64,000 bases of DNA from Lottia gigantea (GCF_000327385.1 NW_008710694.1:1118778-1182777); one strand, 5' to 3'; numbered from the stretch's first letter, positions 1 to 13,116 are shown. Notes: generated by a model from the sequence alone, not told the origin. Translations and numbers: made by a program.

Positions 1-89
1 ACAGACAAACTAGAAGCATCTTTCTTTTCTCTGATTATACTAATCAAAACTGGCTACAGTAATCATGCAGTGTCAATGAAGTAAACTTT

Positions 90-365
90 GCCATGTCCAT
101 ATCATTTGACTGTCGAGGGATAATCTGCACAGTCCGTGGCATGCATTGGACTTGGTTAATTGTTCTAACGGAGACACTTCTTCCATGTCAGTCCCAGTGA
201 TCTGTATCATTAACAGGTGAAACTGGGTTAAAAAATCTGAAGGTCTTATCCCCACCCCAATTTTGCCAAAACAGTACTATGATGAGCCTCCGATTATCAA
301 TTATCAATTAACTGCACCGCCTGTAGGACACAGGGCCTTGGTTTATAGTCCGATCCAATATGGAA
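90..365 (-). mobile_element. SINE body remnants at the left edge
   Basis: The plus strand carries the complement of SINE body words: GACTGTCGAGGGATAATCTG, CTTCTTCCATGTCAGTCCC and GGTGAAACTGGGTTAAAAAA, then separately CCTGTAGGACACAGGGCC with TATAGTCC. This is either one rearranged copy or two overlapping fragments. Confidence 0.65.
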
Positions 366-408
366 TGAGTAAGACCACAGATTTTGGCAGCCATTTTAGA
401 AAATTTAC

Positions 409-3400
409 CTTCAATCTCAGCCTCATCATCACTTTCAAACTCATCAATATCAATCTCTTCAGGATTGTTAGTTTTAGTCAGTTCTCCCAATTCTTCTGTT
501 GTAGTGGAACTTCTACAATTTCAATAAACAAAAACATACATAGCAAATAAAGACTATTAAATTGTTTATGATGTTTTAGTATTGCTCTTGACAAAATACC
601 AATTTGTTTTCCTAAAAAACACTGTTGACTGATTATATACCACAAATACTGTCCTCTTTTAACACTAAAGTTATGAGATACTAATACATTGAACAGAACT
701 TCTAAACACATTCGTCTACAACCTAAATAATTCACTCAACACATTCGTCTACAACCTAAATAATTCACTCTAAATAATTCACTCTAAACACATTCGTCTA
801 CAACCTAAATAATTCACTCTAAATAATTCACTCTAAACACATTCGTCTACAACCTAAATAATTCACTCTAAATAATTCACTCTAAACACATTCGTCTACA
901 ACCTAAATAATTCACTCTAAATAATTCACTCTAAACACATTCGTCTACAACCTAAATAATTCACTCTAAATAATTCACTCTAAACACATTCGTCTACAAC
1001 CTAAATAATTCACTCTAAATAATTCACTCTAAACACATTCGTCTACAACCTAAATAATTCACTCTAAACACATTCGTCTACAACCTAAATAATTCACTCT
1101 AAATAATTCACTCTAAACACATTCGTCTACAACCTAAATAATTCACTCTAAACACATTCGTTTACAACCTAAATAATTCACTCTAAATAATTCACTCTAC
1201 ACTCTAAATAATTCCATTGGCTGAATGTTAGACTGGACCATTTGACTGGACTAGGTCTGGGTATCGATTACCAAATTGAGATTGATTATCGACGGCAAGG
1301 TATCAATCAATAATCAAAATATTTTAATTGGGAAATCTTCTAAAAAAATTCCATGGGTTATTTTTGTATCATAGAATTATGATAATATGAATATTCATTG
1401 CTGAGACTGGTTATTACAGTTATTATTATAATCTTTATCTACTTACCTTACAAATAGTAATTTCTTATCAGCTTGAGGTTGGTCTCTTAATGATTCTTCA
1501 GCTAATTGTCGTGCCTTTTCTTCTAATTTCTGCATCTCATTAACTTCACCAGTTTCTAAAAATAACTCAATTGTTTAAAAAGGAGGTATTTTAATTTGCA
1601 TGGAGATGAATAAGCTTTGAATGTAGCTGAACCACTTTAATTATTTACCATTCATTTGTATATATAGTACACAGTTTTTAGCCTAAAAGAGCTGGCCAAA
1701 CTCAGGGTGCATTTAAGAAAACTTCTCATTTTTCCCCTTTCAATATCAACGATCTGCAATTTTGTAATTGATTGCTGATGGTGGAAGGTTCTGATACAAA
1801 AAAACTGTTCCCACATGACAAATTCTATCAATGTCATATTATCAGTGTTGTTATGTGGTATACAGTGTAAATATTGTTTAACTTGTGTCATATTAAACCA
1901 GAAATAATAGTTCATTGCACTAGTAAATTGCATCTTTGCAATTTCGTTTTTAAGATTTGCTTAAAATATGAGTTCGAGGAAAACCACCGTCTGTTATTAG
2001 TAATTTGTTGTTGTACCATACTTGCATAACTTAACATGAAAGCAATTAGAGGAAAGTAGGTGGAGCTTAGGTATACTACAACCAAGTCATTTTGATATTA
2101 TTGCACGGCTGAAGCTCCACCCCCTTTTTAACAAAAATCATGACTTGCACAATGTTGTAATAAGTAATAAGCTGTCAATCATTGTATTTATGTTACAAGT
2201 CATACATTATACCACATGTCTTACTCATTAACATATTTAAACTCTAACTCGGTAGTTTAAATATATTAAGTTGCAAGAACTGTGGTATATATATTACTTA
2301 CAACATACAGAATAAATAGTCTGTTTTACAGGCCCTAAAATGCCTGATTGTTGCCTTAATATTAAATGTACATTAAATTTGTGGTAATTAAAAATAAATG
2401 CTTCTGCTCGCTCCGATTTATTCCAGTGGAAAATCTAAAAAAGCACTTATAAATAATAAATAATAAATTCGCCCTCTCGTCCAGATTGTTGAGAAAAAGG
2501 CCTGTAAAACAGACTATTTATTTTGTATGGCCTTATACTAATTTTCTTACAGAAGCAATATCATATTAATATTATTTGCAAGAAAGACTATACCTGTTTT
2601 ATTCCCAGTAGCTACCAACATCTGAGCCGACATGAAATTCACCTAAAATAACAATAATAATACATAAATATCATAATAACTGTTCAAATACTACTAAATA
2701 CATCAATATTAAAACAGATAGACAGTTATCTGAAGACTGCATAGTGTGTTTTAATATTTCAATACGTGTATCAATATTGTAGAGAGATATGTAAATACCA
2801 CTCATCAATTGATATAGAAATATTTCTGAAGATTGCAGTGTGGACTTACCGGGTGTCTTATAATATAAAATGCTTATAAGCATTTTTCAATCTTAATTTA
2901 TGTCCATTCTGAGAGGTAGTATTTCTTTAAAGGGATTGGTGCGCCATTTTATTTTACCAAACATACTTTAGTCTCAGAAACAGGAATTTTTTTTAGATAA
3001 GCCAACAGTTATAGTGTTCACAGCTCACCGTCGAAATTTGAGCCTTCGAATCCATGTTGTCCAGAATTCTGCGTTAGAATACTAAAATGACTCATGATAT
3101 ATAGAAAAGACATATCTATATAGAGTTTTTGAAGGAATTATGCGATTTTCTAATACTTCTTGTACTTCTGAAGACTATTAACATATATTCAAGACAAAAA
3201 TCAATCCCCCAAAATGGTGCATCTATCCCTTTAAAGCTATGCTGTTGTCTGAGAACAAACCAAGAAATAATAACGTCTAAATACCTGTGTATTATACGTG
3301 GCCTGTACACTACGTTTTATACGTAACATTTCTCTTACTGTATCTTCATTACCATGCTTGATTTCAAATTCTTTCCATGTAGCCCAAAATTTTTCTGTTG

Positions 3401-3896
3401 TCTATATACATAAAGGACAAAAATCATTAAATAAATTTTTAAATTAACATTGATATAATGATAACGGTGGATAAAACAGTGGTTTTGGGCTGTAGACATA
3501 AATGCAGCCTGGATAAATGCTAACTGGAGTGCTGAGAATAAAGCAGTTCAGTTAGTCAGAGCGCCTACAATCTCAAGATGGCATTTGCAAGTTGATGACT
3601 TGATGTCAATGACTGGCTAACACCAAGTTAACAGCAATGTTGACCTTAGTGAGTAGTTCATGGATGAAAGTACGGAAAAGTTATATCTATATATGGACAC
3701 ATGTGCAACTGGAGAAATGCACCATTAAAATTCAACCAGTACTCACAGTGCCATTTAAGGACTATACTGTCAATATATCTATATATATGGTCTTACCCTA
3801 GGATCACATGTTTGAGAACAATGAGCATAAACAGCTCTGGCTCTATCTATTTCACCTAATTTCCTTTCTAGATCTGCAAAACGCAGGCACATTTCT
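409..3896 (-). CDS. XAB2: SYF1 C-terminal exon block (five exons; last exon missing)
   Basis: Exons in transcript order: 3797-3896 ([20 protein letters not shown]), 3285-3401 ([20 protein letters not shown]), 2594-2642 ([16 protein letters not shown]), 1447-1555 ([19 protein letters not shown], ending LLFVR) and 409-512 ([19 protein letters not shown] followed by an acidic stretch). The last listed exon ends in phase 1 at a GT donor (407-408 on the plus strand). No continuation matching the usual VPAAVFG-type end is visible at 1-408, which instead holds SINE remnants, so the stop codon is taken to lie beyond the left edge. Confidence 0.9.
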
Positions 3897-6800
3897 CTGT
3901 AAAAGATAAATAAATATTTAATAACACTGAAATATAGTTGTAAGTTAGTTTCTGTCTCCATCTAGATGTCTATTAAAATGATTGTAAAGAGGTTTTCTAA
4001 ATTAATGTATATCAGGGACATAGCATCAATTTGCACCATTCCAATTTTCGATCAGATGTCTGAGATTCCTGCAATTCCACTAAAACGCGAATGTTCTTAT
4101 GTGATAAAGCATATTTTGCAATTAGTGACGTCATACTTAGTTTTTAGTTGAATAGCAAAAACCACAGACGTCTTATCGAAAACAGGATGGCGCAAATTGA
4201 TGCACAGACAAAATTTAGAAAACCTCTTTACAATCCTTTTAATATATTTTTTACTGTAAAATGAAAAATTTATTGCTCCATAGTCAAAAATTTCAATACA
4301 TTTATAACCTCAATATAATAAGATCAGATCAGAAGAAAAATACCCAGCACTCTAGACCATTTATTCCTTTTTCTTAATAAAGTATTATAGACCTGTACAT
4401 TCCACAGAATCAAATCCTCCCTTCACCGCAACCCCAATATAATTCAAAAAGATACAAATTTTAGTTTCATTTCATTCTTAAAATATGTCTATGTCTTGTC
4501 ATCAATCGAAAATAGCAAGATAGTGTGAAGAGGCTTGCGTTTCGTTATTCCTTAGTAGTTGTACTGACTTATAAGAAGAACATATTCAGATCATTAATAG
4601 GTGTACCTACCTAGATTGTTCATGATTTAATACTTCTATAGCTTTCTCATAAATAGATCTAGTATGTGTTACTCCATAGATTTCAGCTGCCTTCTTGATA
4701 TAGATATTAAACATCTAAAATATAATACACAAGTTATAGTTTCTAAATTAATATTTAAACAAAAAATAGTCAAAATTGAGGAAAAATTTCATATAATATT
4801 TCCATCAATTCTAGATCACTAAAAATATATTAAAATGATAAAAATAGATCCAGTAACAAAAAAATTCAGATGGTAGATGCGTTTACCTCATTTTGTTCTT
4901 CTGGCAAGACCCCATTGGTAGCTCTATCATATACAGCCATAGCATGTCTAGCTAAACCATGATCCTCCTCTAGTTTAGCAAACAGTAAATAGATTGCTGC
5001 AATACATAAATAGAGTCAGACTCATTTCTGGTTCTGTCCGTTCCAATTCTGAATGTCAATAAATTAATCACCTCACTTATGAAAAGTTCATTTGCTGCTA
5101 CCAAGGTTTAAGCAATATGTTATTTTGGATTTCAGGTATCAATTTGTGGATAGGATCATTGGTACTTGTATTTACATAATATATTTCACTTTCAAAAAAC
5201 ACACAATTTGTCTGACATTCTGAATTATGTCTACATGTTTACATTAAGCGCAAGTGGACTCCTCTTCTAACTTGTTCTATTCAACTTTTGGTTGCTTCCA
5301 TGAATCCTGAACAAGCAGAACTCACCATTCAAGAGCCACTATATATTCATCATTACAAATTAAACCCAGACTTATCCTGTTTTATACTTACATTTAGCAT
5401 ATTTTAAAGGACAGTCTTCTAAACATTGTTCAAATAAATCTCTAGCTCGTTCTAGCTTACTACCACCCTGAGAAAATAAAATATATTTATACAGTTTAAT
5501 TACTTTCAGCAAGGACACAGTTGAATGAATATCACACAGCATGAAACTCTGAGTTGCAACATGTTTCAGGTTCTAGTCTATTTATAAATCATACCATTAT
5601 AACTCATAGAGTTCATTATTCATAAACAGTGAAACAAACTCTTATCAAATGCAGCAAATTCAGGTTTTTTTTAATATTTCTAAAATTTAATTCAAATAAT
5701 GTATTTTAAGCAATATAATGGATTTTCAATACTTACATATCTTTGTATAAACTTTGCCAGGTAATTGTTCCAAATATCATATACATTAGGCCATTTAAAT
5801 AATGCTATTCCTTTCTCATATGCCTGAATAAAATAATATTAAAATTTAACAATATACAATTAAAAATATATGTATATCGATTATCATTTCAGACACAAAA
5901 AAATTCCACCACCAAAAAGGTTGTGTGAAAATTTATTTGGTCTTATAAATATCTCTCTCATCACTTTGTGTTTTTTCATTATTTCTCTATTTTATTTATG
6001 TCAGTTGAACTACCTTACCTTAATCTATTTTTGTATAAACGATATTCACATGTATTTACACAATAGAATTAAGTAAAATACAATAATTACAAAGAAGAAA
6101 AATAGAAAATAAAAAATATATACATACAGAAAAATAAAATCAAATCATACTACAGGCTACATATTATAGAACTTAAAAATAATGGAAAGAAAGATACCTT
6201 AAATGCCTCTTCAAAATAGTTGCTTTCTTCTAGAAACATACCATAGTTGATTATAATCTGAGGAGTAGCTATTCTTAAATCTATAATTCTATCATATACT
6301 GCTTTACATGACTATAAAATAAATATATTATAGTATCAACATAACTATCAGATTACAAATATTAATACAACTACAATCCTTGGTAAACAGACCCACCAAA
6401 GTCATCATTTGCAACTGCAAGTACAAGACTATACAGAAAATTTGACAGGAGCACATCAATGCTATCAGTGTTCCCAATATACATAAAAAGTTTCCAAAAC
6501 CTTTTTACAATCCCTTTAAGACTACACTAGAACAAACATAAGGATTGTTCCCAAGTCTACTTTCAAAATGAGTGATGTGAATCATAGAAAGCATTTAGGT
6601 CGGGAAGGCAAGAAAAATGTAGCTATCTACCTTAAATGTACCAAAACTTTCTTCTAAATCAGCATATAAACTCCACACTTTTAATGATTTATGAACTCTG
6701 TTTTGTACAGTTTCAGTCTACAATAAAAATCAAAAACATCATTTTAATCTTAAGAATTTTAAATAGGGTGGTTTGGCACTTTACGTTTCAAATACGAGAA

Positions 6801-9800
6801 AATTTATTATCTTCAATTCATTCAATAAATGACTCACCTCATCATGGTATGCTGTTTTTCTAGGAGGGGGTGCTGTAGCTTTCTGCATCAATTTTAAAGC
6901 TTCCTCATTATTGCTGAAAAATTAAAATCAGATTTAGATCGAGCATTGAAAATTTTGTCTAAAAAACTTTTGTCATTTTGTCATGAAATAGATGTTATTT
7001 GAAGAAAAATACCAAGAGGCTGCAGTTATAGGGACTATATATTTACAAAACATTTTCAAATTCTGAGAAGTTTGGTTTACATATTCATCTGATAAAAGGT
7101 CAACTTTAGATTGGTTACACAATCATGTTTTTTGGGACCACTTTTGAGACGTTAACAGAGATTCGCAGGGACCGAATGGAACAACATCAAGAAGGACTTT
7201 ATGACAATAACAGAAATTGATCAAATCTGTTTTCAAGGAAACTTCATTTTTAAACAATTCTTTTATTCTGTATTTTGATACCTGTCCTTCCTCTTTTAAA
7301 ATATGAATCAAAAATAAATTCTTGCATACTCACTCTTGTCTAATTTCCATTTCTGCCCACTCACACCAAACAGACGCCAAATCATCAACATGTTTATATG
7401 GTACTTTAGTTGCTTTATCAAATATAACTCTCGACTGTAATCGATATACATACAATTATTCATTATCAAGTGAATGCAATTTTTATCAAATCTACAATCT
7501 CAAAATTTGATAAATCCCCTAACCACACATGGTAAAATCAAAGCTAATAAAAAGAAATGAAAAATGGAATTTTGAAGAAATAGTCTGTTTCACCTACATC
7601 ACTGACAAAGATACAACTATATTTTTTATAAGGATAACAACTTCGATTCACATTAAAGGATCCTTTCTACCAGCTGGTCCTTAGCCAAACCTCTTGACAT
7701 TGATCTTTCTCGGATTATCCGTACCCATTTACAGCTGGGTCGACTGGAATTATGAGTGAAGAAGACTAATTCAAGGTCATCGGACTATCACACGCCGATA
7801 GTGATCGAAACCCACAGCCGCCATTTGCTCAACGTAACCAAGCAAATGATGTCATGTACAGAACCAATGATCTAACAAACTGTGCTATAGATCCTCACAA
7901 TGGCCAGGAAATAACAAAGAAACAGAAATTGAGTACAAACTTCCTGAATTTAGCTCACCAATGAATATTGTTTCATTTAAACTAGGTCTAAATTGTAAAA
8001 ACCAAGTAAATAACATGTAACGACTGTGCTATGAAAGTCCAACGACTGTACTAAAGTTGAGATAGAGAAAATACTGATAAATTCTACTTACATCATCAAT
8101 CTGATCAGCATTTTCGTAAAATTTGGCAAATTCTACCCACAGTGTATGTGGTTTACCAGATGCTAGTTGTGGGTCTACAGTCTGAACAGCTTCTGTATAG
8201 GTATTTATTATCTCCCTTGGTTTACCTTCGTATAATTTTACACGTTTATGCCATTCATGTACATTGTGTGGATTCTGTCGTAATAATACACTGTAACAAA
8301 TATTTTTAGTTGACAAAATAAATTTCAACTTGAAAATATAAAATAAATCTTTTTTACCCTTTTGGGAATTCTTGTGTGTGTATATTTATATATCAATATC
8401 AAAATACGCATATTCTCTCGTTTTTTCCATTCCATCCTGTCATTAATATACAAAACATGTATTGGCAGTATGAGATGAGATAATATCAATTGGGCAACAC
8501 TTCATTTCTAAGTATTAAATCTAATTATTAACCTATATAGTATATTTTACTCATCATGAGAAGAAGATCATGGAATTTTGTTTTGCACTGTATTGTCCTA
8601 ATAAGAATCACTGTAAGAAATTAGGCTCAAAAATCTTTCTTTTTTTTCACCAAAAATGGACGTACAAACGAAATTAATCATTGTGAAACTTTAATCAATC
8701 CCTTTCAAATAAAACGCAAATTAACATTATTCCTTATCCAATATGGATTAATATCTTCCATATTTTCTTTAAGCAGAAAGGACAGTGGGTATACTACAGA
8801 GATTCCCAAGCTTTTAGGTTTAGTTATTGTTTCACAAATTTGGCATTTGCCTTGTTTGCCATGTTATAGACTTATTTACCTATTGAGTAATAATGGTCTT
8901 CTATCCATTAGATCTTCTAACCGAGCCAACCTCAATTCTAATTCAACATCATCTACAACAAATACAATCAGATTAATGGTATTGTTTTCAAAACAGAAAT
9001 ATTGTAGATTATTGGAGTGAAACTAGTTCGAACAAGGAAGTTGGGTAGATTTCTAGAAAACTAACAAAAATGTGCATGAAAATATGATAAATGCTGTTTT
9101 GAACATTATTGAATGCATCCTGAATAACGATTATAAATTTTTTCTTATATGGCCCATATCTTTATTTGTGCACCTGAGCAAAGAATTAAAACTATGCACT
9201 TATTTGTACGAAGTACTTAATTTGCGAGTTCTATATATATTCCGGATTCATGGAATCAATCAAAATGAATGAAAATTGGAACAAGGTTCATAATGTCATT
9301 TAAATTAAATTGAAATATTGCAGACAGACAGTAGTTTCTTACCTTCTTCAGTTGCTCCACTCTCTTCCATTGATTCCATTTTAGCTGATATCATAGATTT
9401 CTCAAACTGAGAGAAAGCATCAAAAACTTGAGTAAAATCTCGTACTGTTATAACTGTTTGTATAGCCTCTTCATATATATCTCTAGCCTGTATAGAAATT
9501 AAATGTTATGCAAATCATCTAACCCTAACAATGCTTGGTGATGGAATGAAATAGACTTATATCGTCTACTTTTCTGCTCCCAATAAGGCCCCTTAGAGGG
9601 ACTAGGTGAGTTATCTTTGGGGTTGATTTGGGCCTTGAATATTTGTAAAGTCTTCAGAACTACTACAATGAAAATTGCATTATTCAAATAAACTTCTAAC
9701 AAGAAATTAATTATTTATTTTATTCAAAAGATTATCTTTTTTATAAAAATTGGTGTAGTGTTGCTTCTGTCATAATGATAGTAAATAAAAAATACAGTTC

Positions 9801-11777
9801 TTAAGACTAAAATGTCATCCATATAACACCTCTATTCCAGCTAGATATAAGGTAAATAAGTTACACCTACCCTTTCAAAATGGCCTCCCCGAATGTAATA
9901 ATCAGCTAGAGAATTCCACAACACACCAATCTGGTCTGAATAGCGTTTTAAACCCTGTCTTATAATAGGTTCAATCTTCAAGGATGTCACTTTATCAGGA
10001 TTTTTAGCTATCAACTCACAGAGTTCATTCCATAACTAGACAAAACAGAAATAGAATTCACAATCAAATAAAGTTTATAAGAATGTGGTTAATTCCAATT
10101 ACTGGCCATGTGCAAGCTGTGTTCATGTTATGATTATATCAAAAATACTAAACAAAATCAAACTTGAATATAACCTTTACCTGATGTTTTGATTTACCAC
10201 TTTTTGACACAAAAGTTTCATCATTAATGATTTCAGCTAATTTGATAGCGGCTTCATCTAACCATCCTATAGATATTAAATATTCTATATATTCTTCTGC
10301 TGTCTCTTTCTGTAACTGTGCAAATATAAGAGAAAATATATCAAGATTTTTAATCGAAAACTATGAATCGACCAAGTGCCTCCATCGAAATTAATATTTG
10401 AAGATAGCTTGTCAGGCAAGCTAATACATGCCCACTGGCAGCTTTGATTTTGAATAAAAATATTGAGCAGTACAGTAACAATCACCAGTATGAAATATTT
10501 AACCTTCAGTCATACACTTCTTTGAACTCTTTAGGGCGATACTGAATAATATTGAGTATGAGTTATTGCCCTTGTTCTTGATATGATCGCATAGGATGCA
10601 GTGTGAAAGCTTCAAACTTACCATTAAATGTCTTCTGTAAACTCTGACTGCTGTTTCCTTTAAATCATATAATCTAACAAACTTGAGATACAGTGGCCAG
10701 ATTCTATTGTGTTGTGTAACTGGTAACGAACGTAGAGCACGATCAAAGGTTCTTCTAGATCGAGTTATCTTTCCTTGATCCATTAATAACTGACAATAAT
10801 CTATCCATATTCTCGGCATCTAAAACATTAAGCATTAAGATGAGAAAAATAGTCTAAGAGAACAGTACATTATCATACATATTACATATCCTGTTCCATT
10901 CCTAGATTTGAAACAGATGGAAGTTGTTTACAAGTCACCAATCAAGGGCCCCCAAGTTTCCATCAAGCTATCTATATACTATAATTTACTAGATCAAATT
11001 TGTAATACAGGCCAACAATGTTCTTTTTTTTAAATTTTACTATATGTAACATAATAACGAGAAGATACTTACCTTATGCATAAATACCAAGGATCGTTCA
11101 TACGCACTATTAACATCTTCATAGGCTGGATCAACTACACACTTTCCTTTCAACTGATTTCGACGTAGTTTTAAATAGTTGTACCATAATTTATAGCTAG
11201 AAAAATTACATATTATCAGTTTCAATAATACCAAAAATTACAGTATTAAGAACAGCAATGTCTTTCATAAGGTGCCATTTGTCTAGATAGGTGTGCCAAA
11301 AAGACTTTTCTGATGAAAAAGCATTAAAGGGATTGTAAAGAAGTTTTCTAAATGTATGTGTATCTGGAACACTGATATCATCAATTCGCATTTTTCAGTC
11401 AGATGTCTGTGTTTCTTGCAATTCCACTACAAGTGAGCATTTTATGATGTCACTATAGAAAAAGCTGATAATTAAGGCCTTTTGCGATAGTAATGTCATA
11501 AAACGATTACTTTTAGTGGAATTGCAAGAAACACAGACGTCTGATTGAAAAATGAAATAGTGCAATTCCATGCTATCAATGTCTCCTGTACATATGAATT
11601 TTGTAGAAAACCGCATTTTACTGCTCACCTTCCTGGTAGTTCTTTTAGAGCTCTCTCATATAGAACATTTATAACAGAACTGGTGGCAGATTTCTTCTGT
11701 TCTATATATCTCAACCAACATTTAACAGAGTAGGGATTACGTAATATATCTTCTTCAAATGGTAAATCATCTTCTTC
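409..11777 (-). CDS. XAB2: Pre-mRNA-splicing factor SYF1 (XAB2), HAT-repeat protein; 21 exons, incomplete at both ends
   Basis: SYF1/XAB2 is a nuclear scaffold of the spliceosome (Prp19/XAB2 complex), built almost wholly of HAT half-TPR helices; in mammals it also takes part in transcription-coupled repair. The joined exons total 2416 nt, about 805 residues, all phase-consistent, against 855 in human. Recognised blocks in order include [55 protein letters not shown]-type sequence, [64 protein letters not shown] and the acidic [17 protein letters not shown] tail. Exon coordinates are in the three block entries below. The last exon is outside the window to the left, and the N-terminus before the [10 protein letters not shown] block is only tentatively placed. 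Family identity is by recognition of conserved sequence and is very secure. Confidence 0.95.
706..1212. repeat. 49-bp minisatellite in SYF1 intron
   Basis: About ten units built on CATTCGTCTACAACC followed by one or two copies of a 14-bp subunit containing AATAATTCACTCT. Full units repeat every 49 bp (for example CATTCG at 791, 840 and 889), and some are shortened to 35 bp by loss of one subunit. Copies are nearly identical, which suggests recent spread or conversion. It lies in the intron between exons 1447-1555 and 409-512. Confidence 0.9.
2304..2529. mobile_element. MITE with 31-bp inverted ends
   Basis: Left CATACAGAATAAATAGTC then TGTTTTACAGGCC; right is the complement (GGCCTGTAAAACAGAC then TATTTATTTTGTATG) with one mismatch over 31 bp. 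The inner 24 bp (2311-2334 and 2499-2522) match perfectly, which suggests a young insertion. It lies in a SYF1 intron; no target duplication is evident. Confidence 0.75.
2927..3234. mobile_element. TTAA-flanked MITE family B
   Basis: Starts TTAAAGGGATTGGTGCGCCA and ends TGGTGCATCTATCCCTTTAA, inverted ends of about 24 bp with TTAA at each side. Interior landmarks are TTAGTCTCAGAAAC, GTTCACAGCTCACC and TTCTGAAGACTATT. Copies at 35977-36305, 23710-23849, 38753-38890 and 63948-64000. Confidence 0.82.
3973..4242. mobile_element. TTAA-flanked MITE family A
   Basis: Begins TTAAAATGATTGTAAAGAGG and ends CCTCTTTACAATCCTTTTAA, so the ends are inverted and both carry TTAA. The middle pairs CAGATGTCTGAGATTCCTGC with a diverged complement. 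TTAA ends suggest mobilisation by a piggyBac-type transposase (inference). It lies in a SYF1 intron. Confidence 0.78.
4611..9487 (-). CDS. XAB2: SYF1 central HAT-repeat exon block (eleven exons)
   Basis: Exons in transcript order: 9343-9487, 8880-8952, 8092-8290, 7334-7434, 6838-6913, 6631-6717, 6198-6311, 5737-5823, 5392-5467, 4887-4996 and 4611-4714. They encode [51 protein letters not shown] followed by [36 protein letters not shown], an [12 protein letters not shown] linker, [96 protein letters not shown] and [19 protein letters not shown]. These alternate the A and B helices of the HAT array and follow the vertebrate protein almost block for block. Introns are 120-660 bp and hold small repeats. 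Confidence 0.93.
6455..6522. mobile_element. MITE family A, right end
   Basis: TGCTATCAGTGTTCCCAATA and ACCTTTTTACAATCCCTTTA, ending at the TTAA of the family. It lies in a SYF1 intron. Confidence 0.6.
7668..7915 (+). mobile_element. SINE-like repeat with CATTTACAGCTGGGTCGACTG core
   Basis: Shares AGCTGGTCCTTAGCC, TTGATCTTTCTCGGATT and ATTTACAGCTGGGTCGACTG with the copies at 25814-25955 and 31858-31975, and ends with ATAGATCCTCACAATGG. The class is a guess from length and spread; no head with polymerase III boxes was found. Confidence 0.6.
9535..9610 (-). mobile_element. SINE tail fragment in SYF1 intron
   Basis: Plus strand TCTACTTTTCTGCTCCCAAT and flanking GAATGAAATAGAC match the complement of the SINE tail. 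Short and diverged. Confidence 0.55.
9871..11777 (-). CDS. XAB2: SYF1 N-terminal exon block (five exons)
   Basis: Exons, in transcript order: 11629-11777 ([20 protein letters not shown], first HAT), 11073-11196 ([14 protein letters not shown] to FMHK), 10622-10819 ([17 protein letters not shown] to RRHLM), 10181-10309 ([11 protein letters not shown] to KSKHQ) and 9871-10035 ([16 protein letters not shown] to GGHFER). Each begins after AG and ends before GT on the minus strand, and the phases chain without a break. The first listed exon opens in phase 0 after an acceptor, so at least one coding exon lies further upstream (higher coordinates). A TTAA-family MITE ends about ten bases past the donor of 11629-11777. 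Confidence 0.93.
11324..11617. mobile_element. MITE family A copy beside a SYF1 exon
   Basis: Starts TTAAAGGGATTGTAAAGAAG. The interior has GTGTTTCTTGCAATTCCACT on one side and its exact complement AGTGGAATTGCAAGAAACAC on the other. The right terminus is truncated at TTTTGTAGAAAACCGC, about ten bases from the donor of exon 11629-11777. Confidence 0.8.
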
Positions 11778-13116
11778 CTACGAAAGTAAAGATGTAAAAA
11801 ATAAATATTGAAATAGAATATTGGAATTCCAAACAATCTGATTAAAATATAGAAGAATAAAATATCAAATATGCATATAATCCTCTTATTGTTTGCTTTA
11901 TCAGATAATAGAGTTTAATTTCAGCTGTCTGGAACAAGTTTGAGAATACTATCTTTACAATTCAACTAAAATGTACCACATCAATTAAGACTGTGTCAAT
12001 TTGTTTCCTAGAAAATAAGTGTTGAGATTGTGTAATATTTGGAACTAGCCTCAACTGCATGTATGTTTTAGATCAGGGTGTCTCAAGTAAATAAGCTGAA
12101 GTGCCACTTTCATTGTTTGAAATTGCTAAATCACCATGGATCTTTGCAGTAAGTCAATTCTTTTATATTCATTAATCTATTTGATTGCATTGTAAAGGGA
12201 AAGAACACTGCTAAGACATTTGGCCATTTATTAGCTGAACTGCATGGTAAGCCATTAATTATACTCATTCAGCTTAAAATGCAGTTCTGGGTCTTTCATT
12301 TCTTTTATATTATTTTTGCAAGATTCTAGACTCGCCATCCACGATCTCACAAGGTTCTTCTTTAAATTGTGTTCCATAAAATGTTGAAGCAATAGAATCA
12401 ATTGATGCTAACGTTAATGCAGCAGGCCGATTATAGGCTACAGAACATGAGATGCATAACAATTTTGTCTGATCTTGGTTGGCAAGTGAAATCATTATCC
12501 TTAAGGATGTAACATTTGGAATTATAAACCACTGAGGGTTAGTAAAAAAACGAAGGTTTCTGAATTTCTCTTTGTGAAAGTGGAGGTCTCTAGTATGGTT
12601 ATACTAGTTCTCTGTTATAACCAAATGGTTATACTCACAAAAAGTGCCAGACTAATGCATCATGGGAATTGATTTTGGTCCAATCAATGCCAAGGTGACA
12701 ACTAGTGCTAGCACTACATATCGTTGAATCTACACTTAGCAACATGACATGACATATAATGTAGATTAGACATCAAAATGCATAAAAAGTTCCATTTGTC
12801 AACAGAAACGTGGCAGAATTAAGCCTATTGGAAATTCCTACAGGGGACAGCTTTACAATTTATAGTATAATAAACATCATTTACAACATAAAGTTTATTT
12901 CTAGTATAATTAATTTATACAATATTAGCCTTCTGTTATTAAACTATAAATAATTAATACTTTAACAATAACAATTAATCAACAATAATAACAATGAATA
13001 TAATCAGGCCTAAATTATATAGATTCTTTATCGTTTGTTTTTCCTGCCAAATACTATGAAGTGTAGTGATATTCTTAGGATACTAATACTGCTATATGAA
13101 ATATCTTAATCAAATA

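Noticed and set aside
1-408. Last SYF1 exon within the left edge
   Set aside because: No sequence like the conserved C-terminal end was found on the minus strand; the stretch holds SINE remnants.
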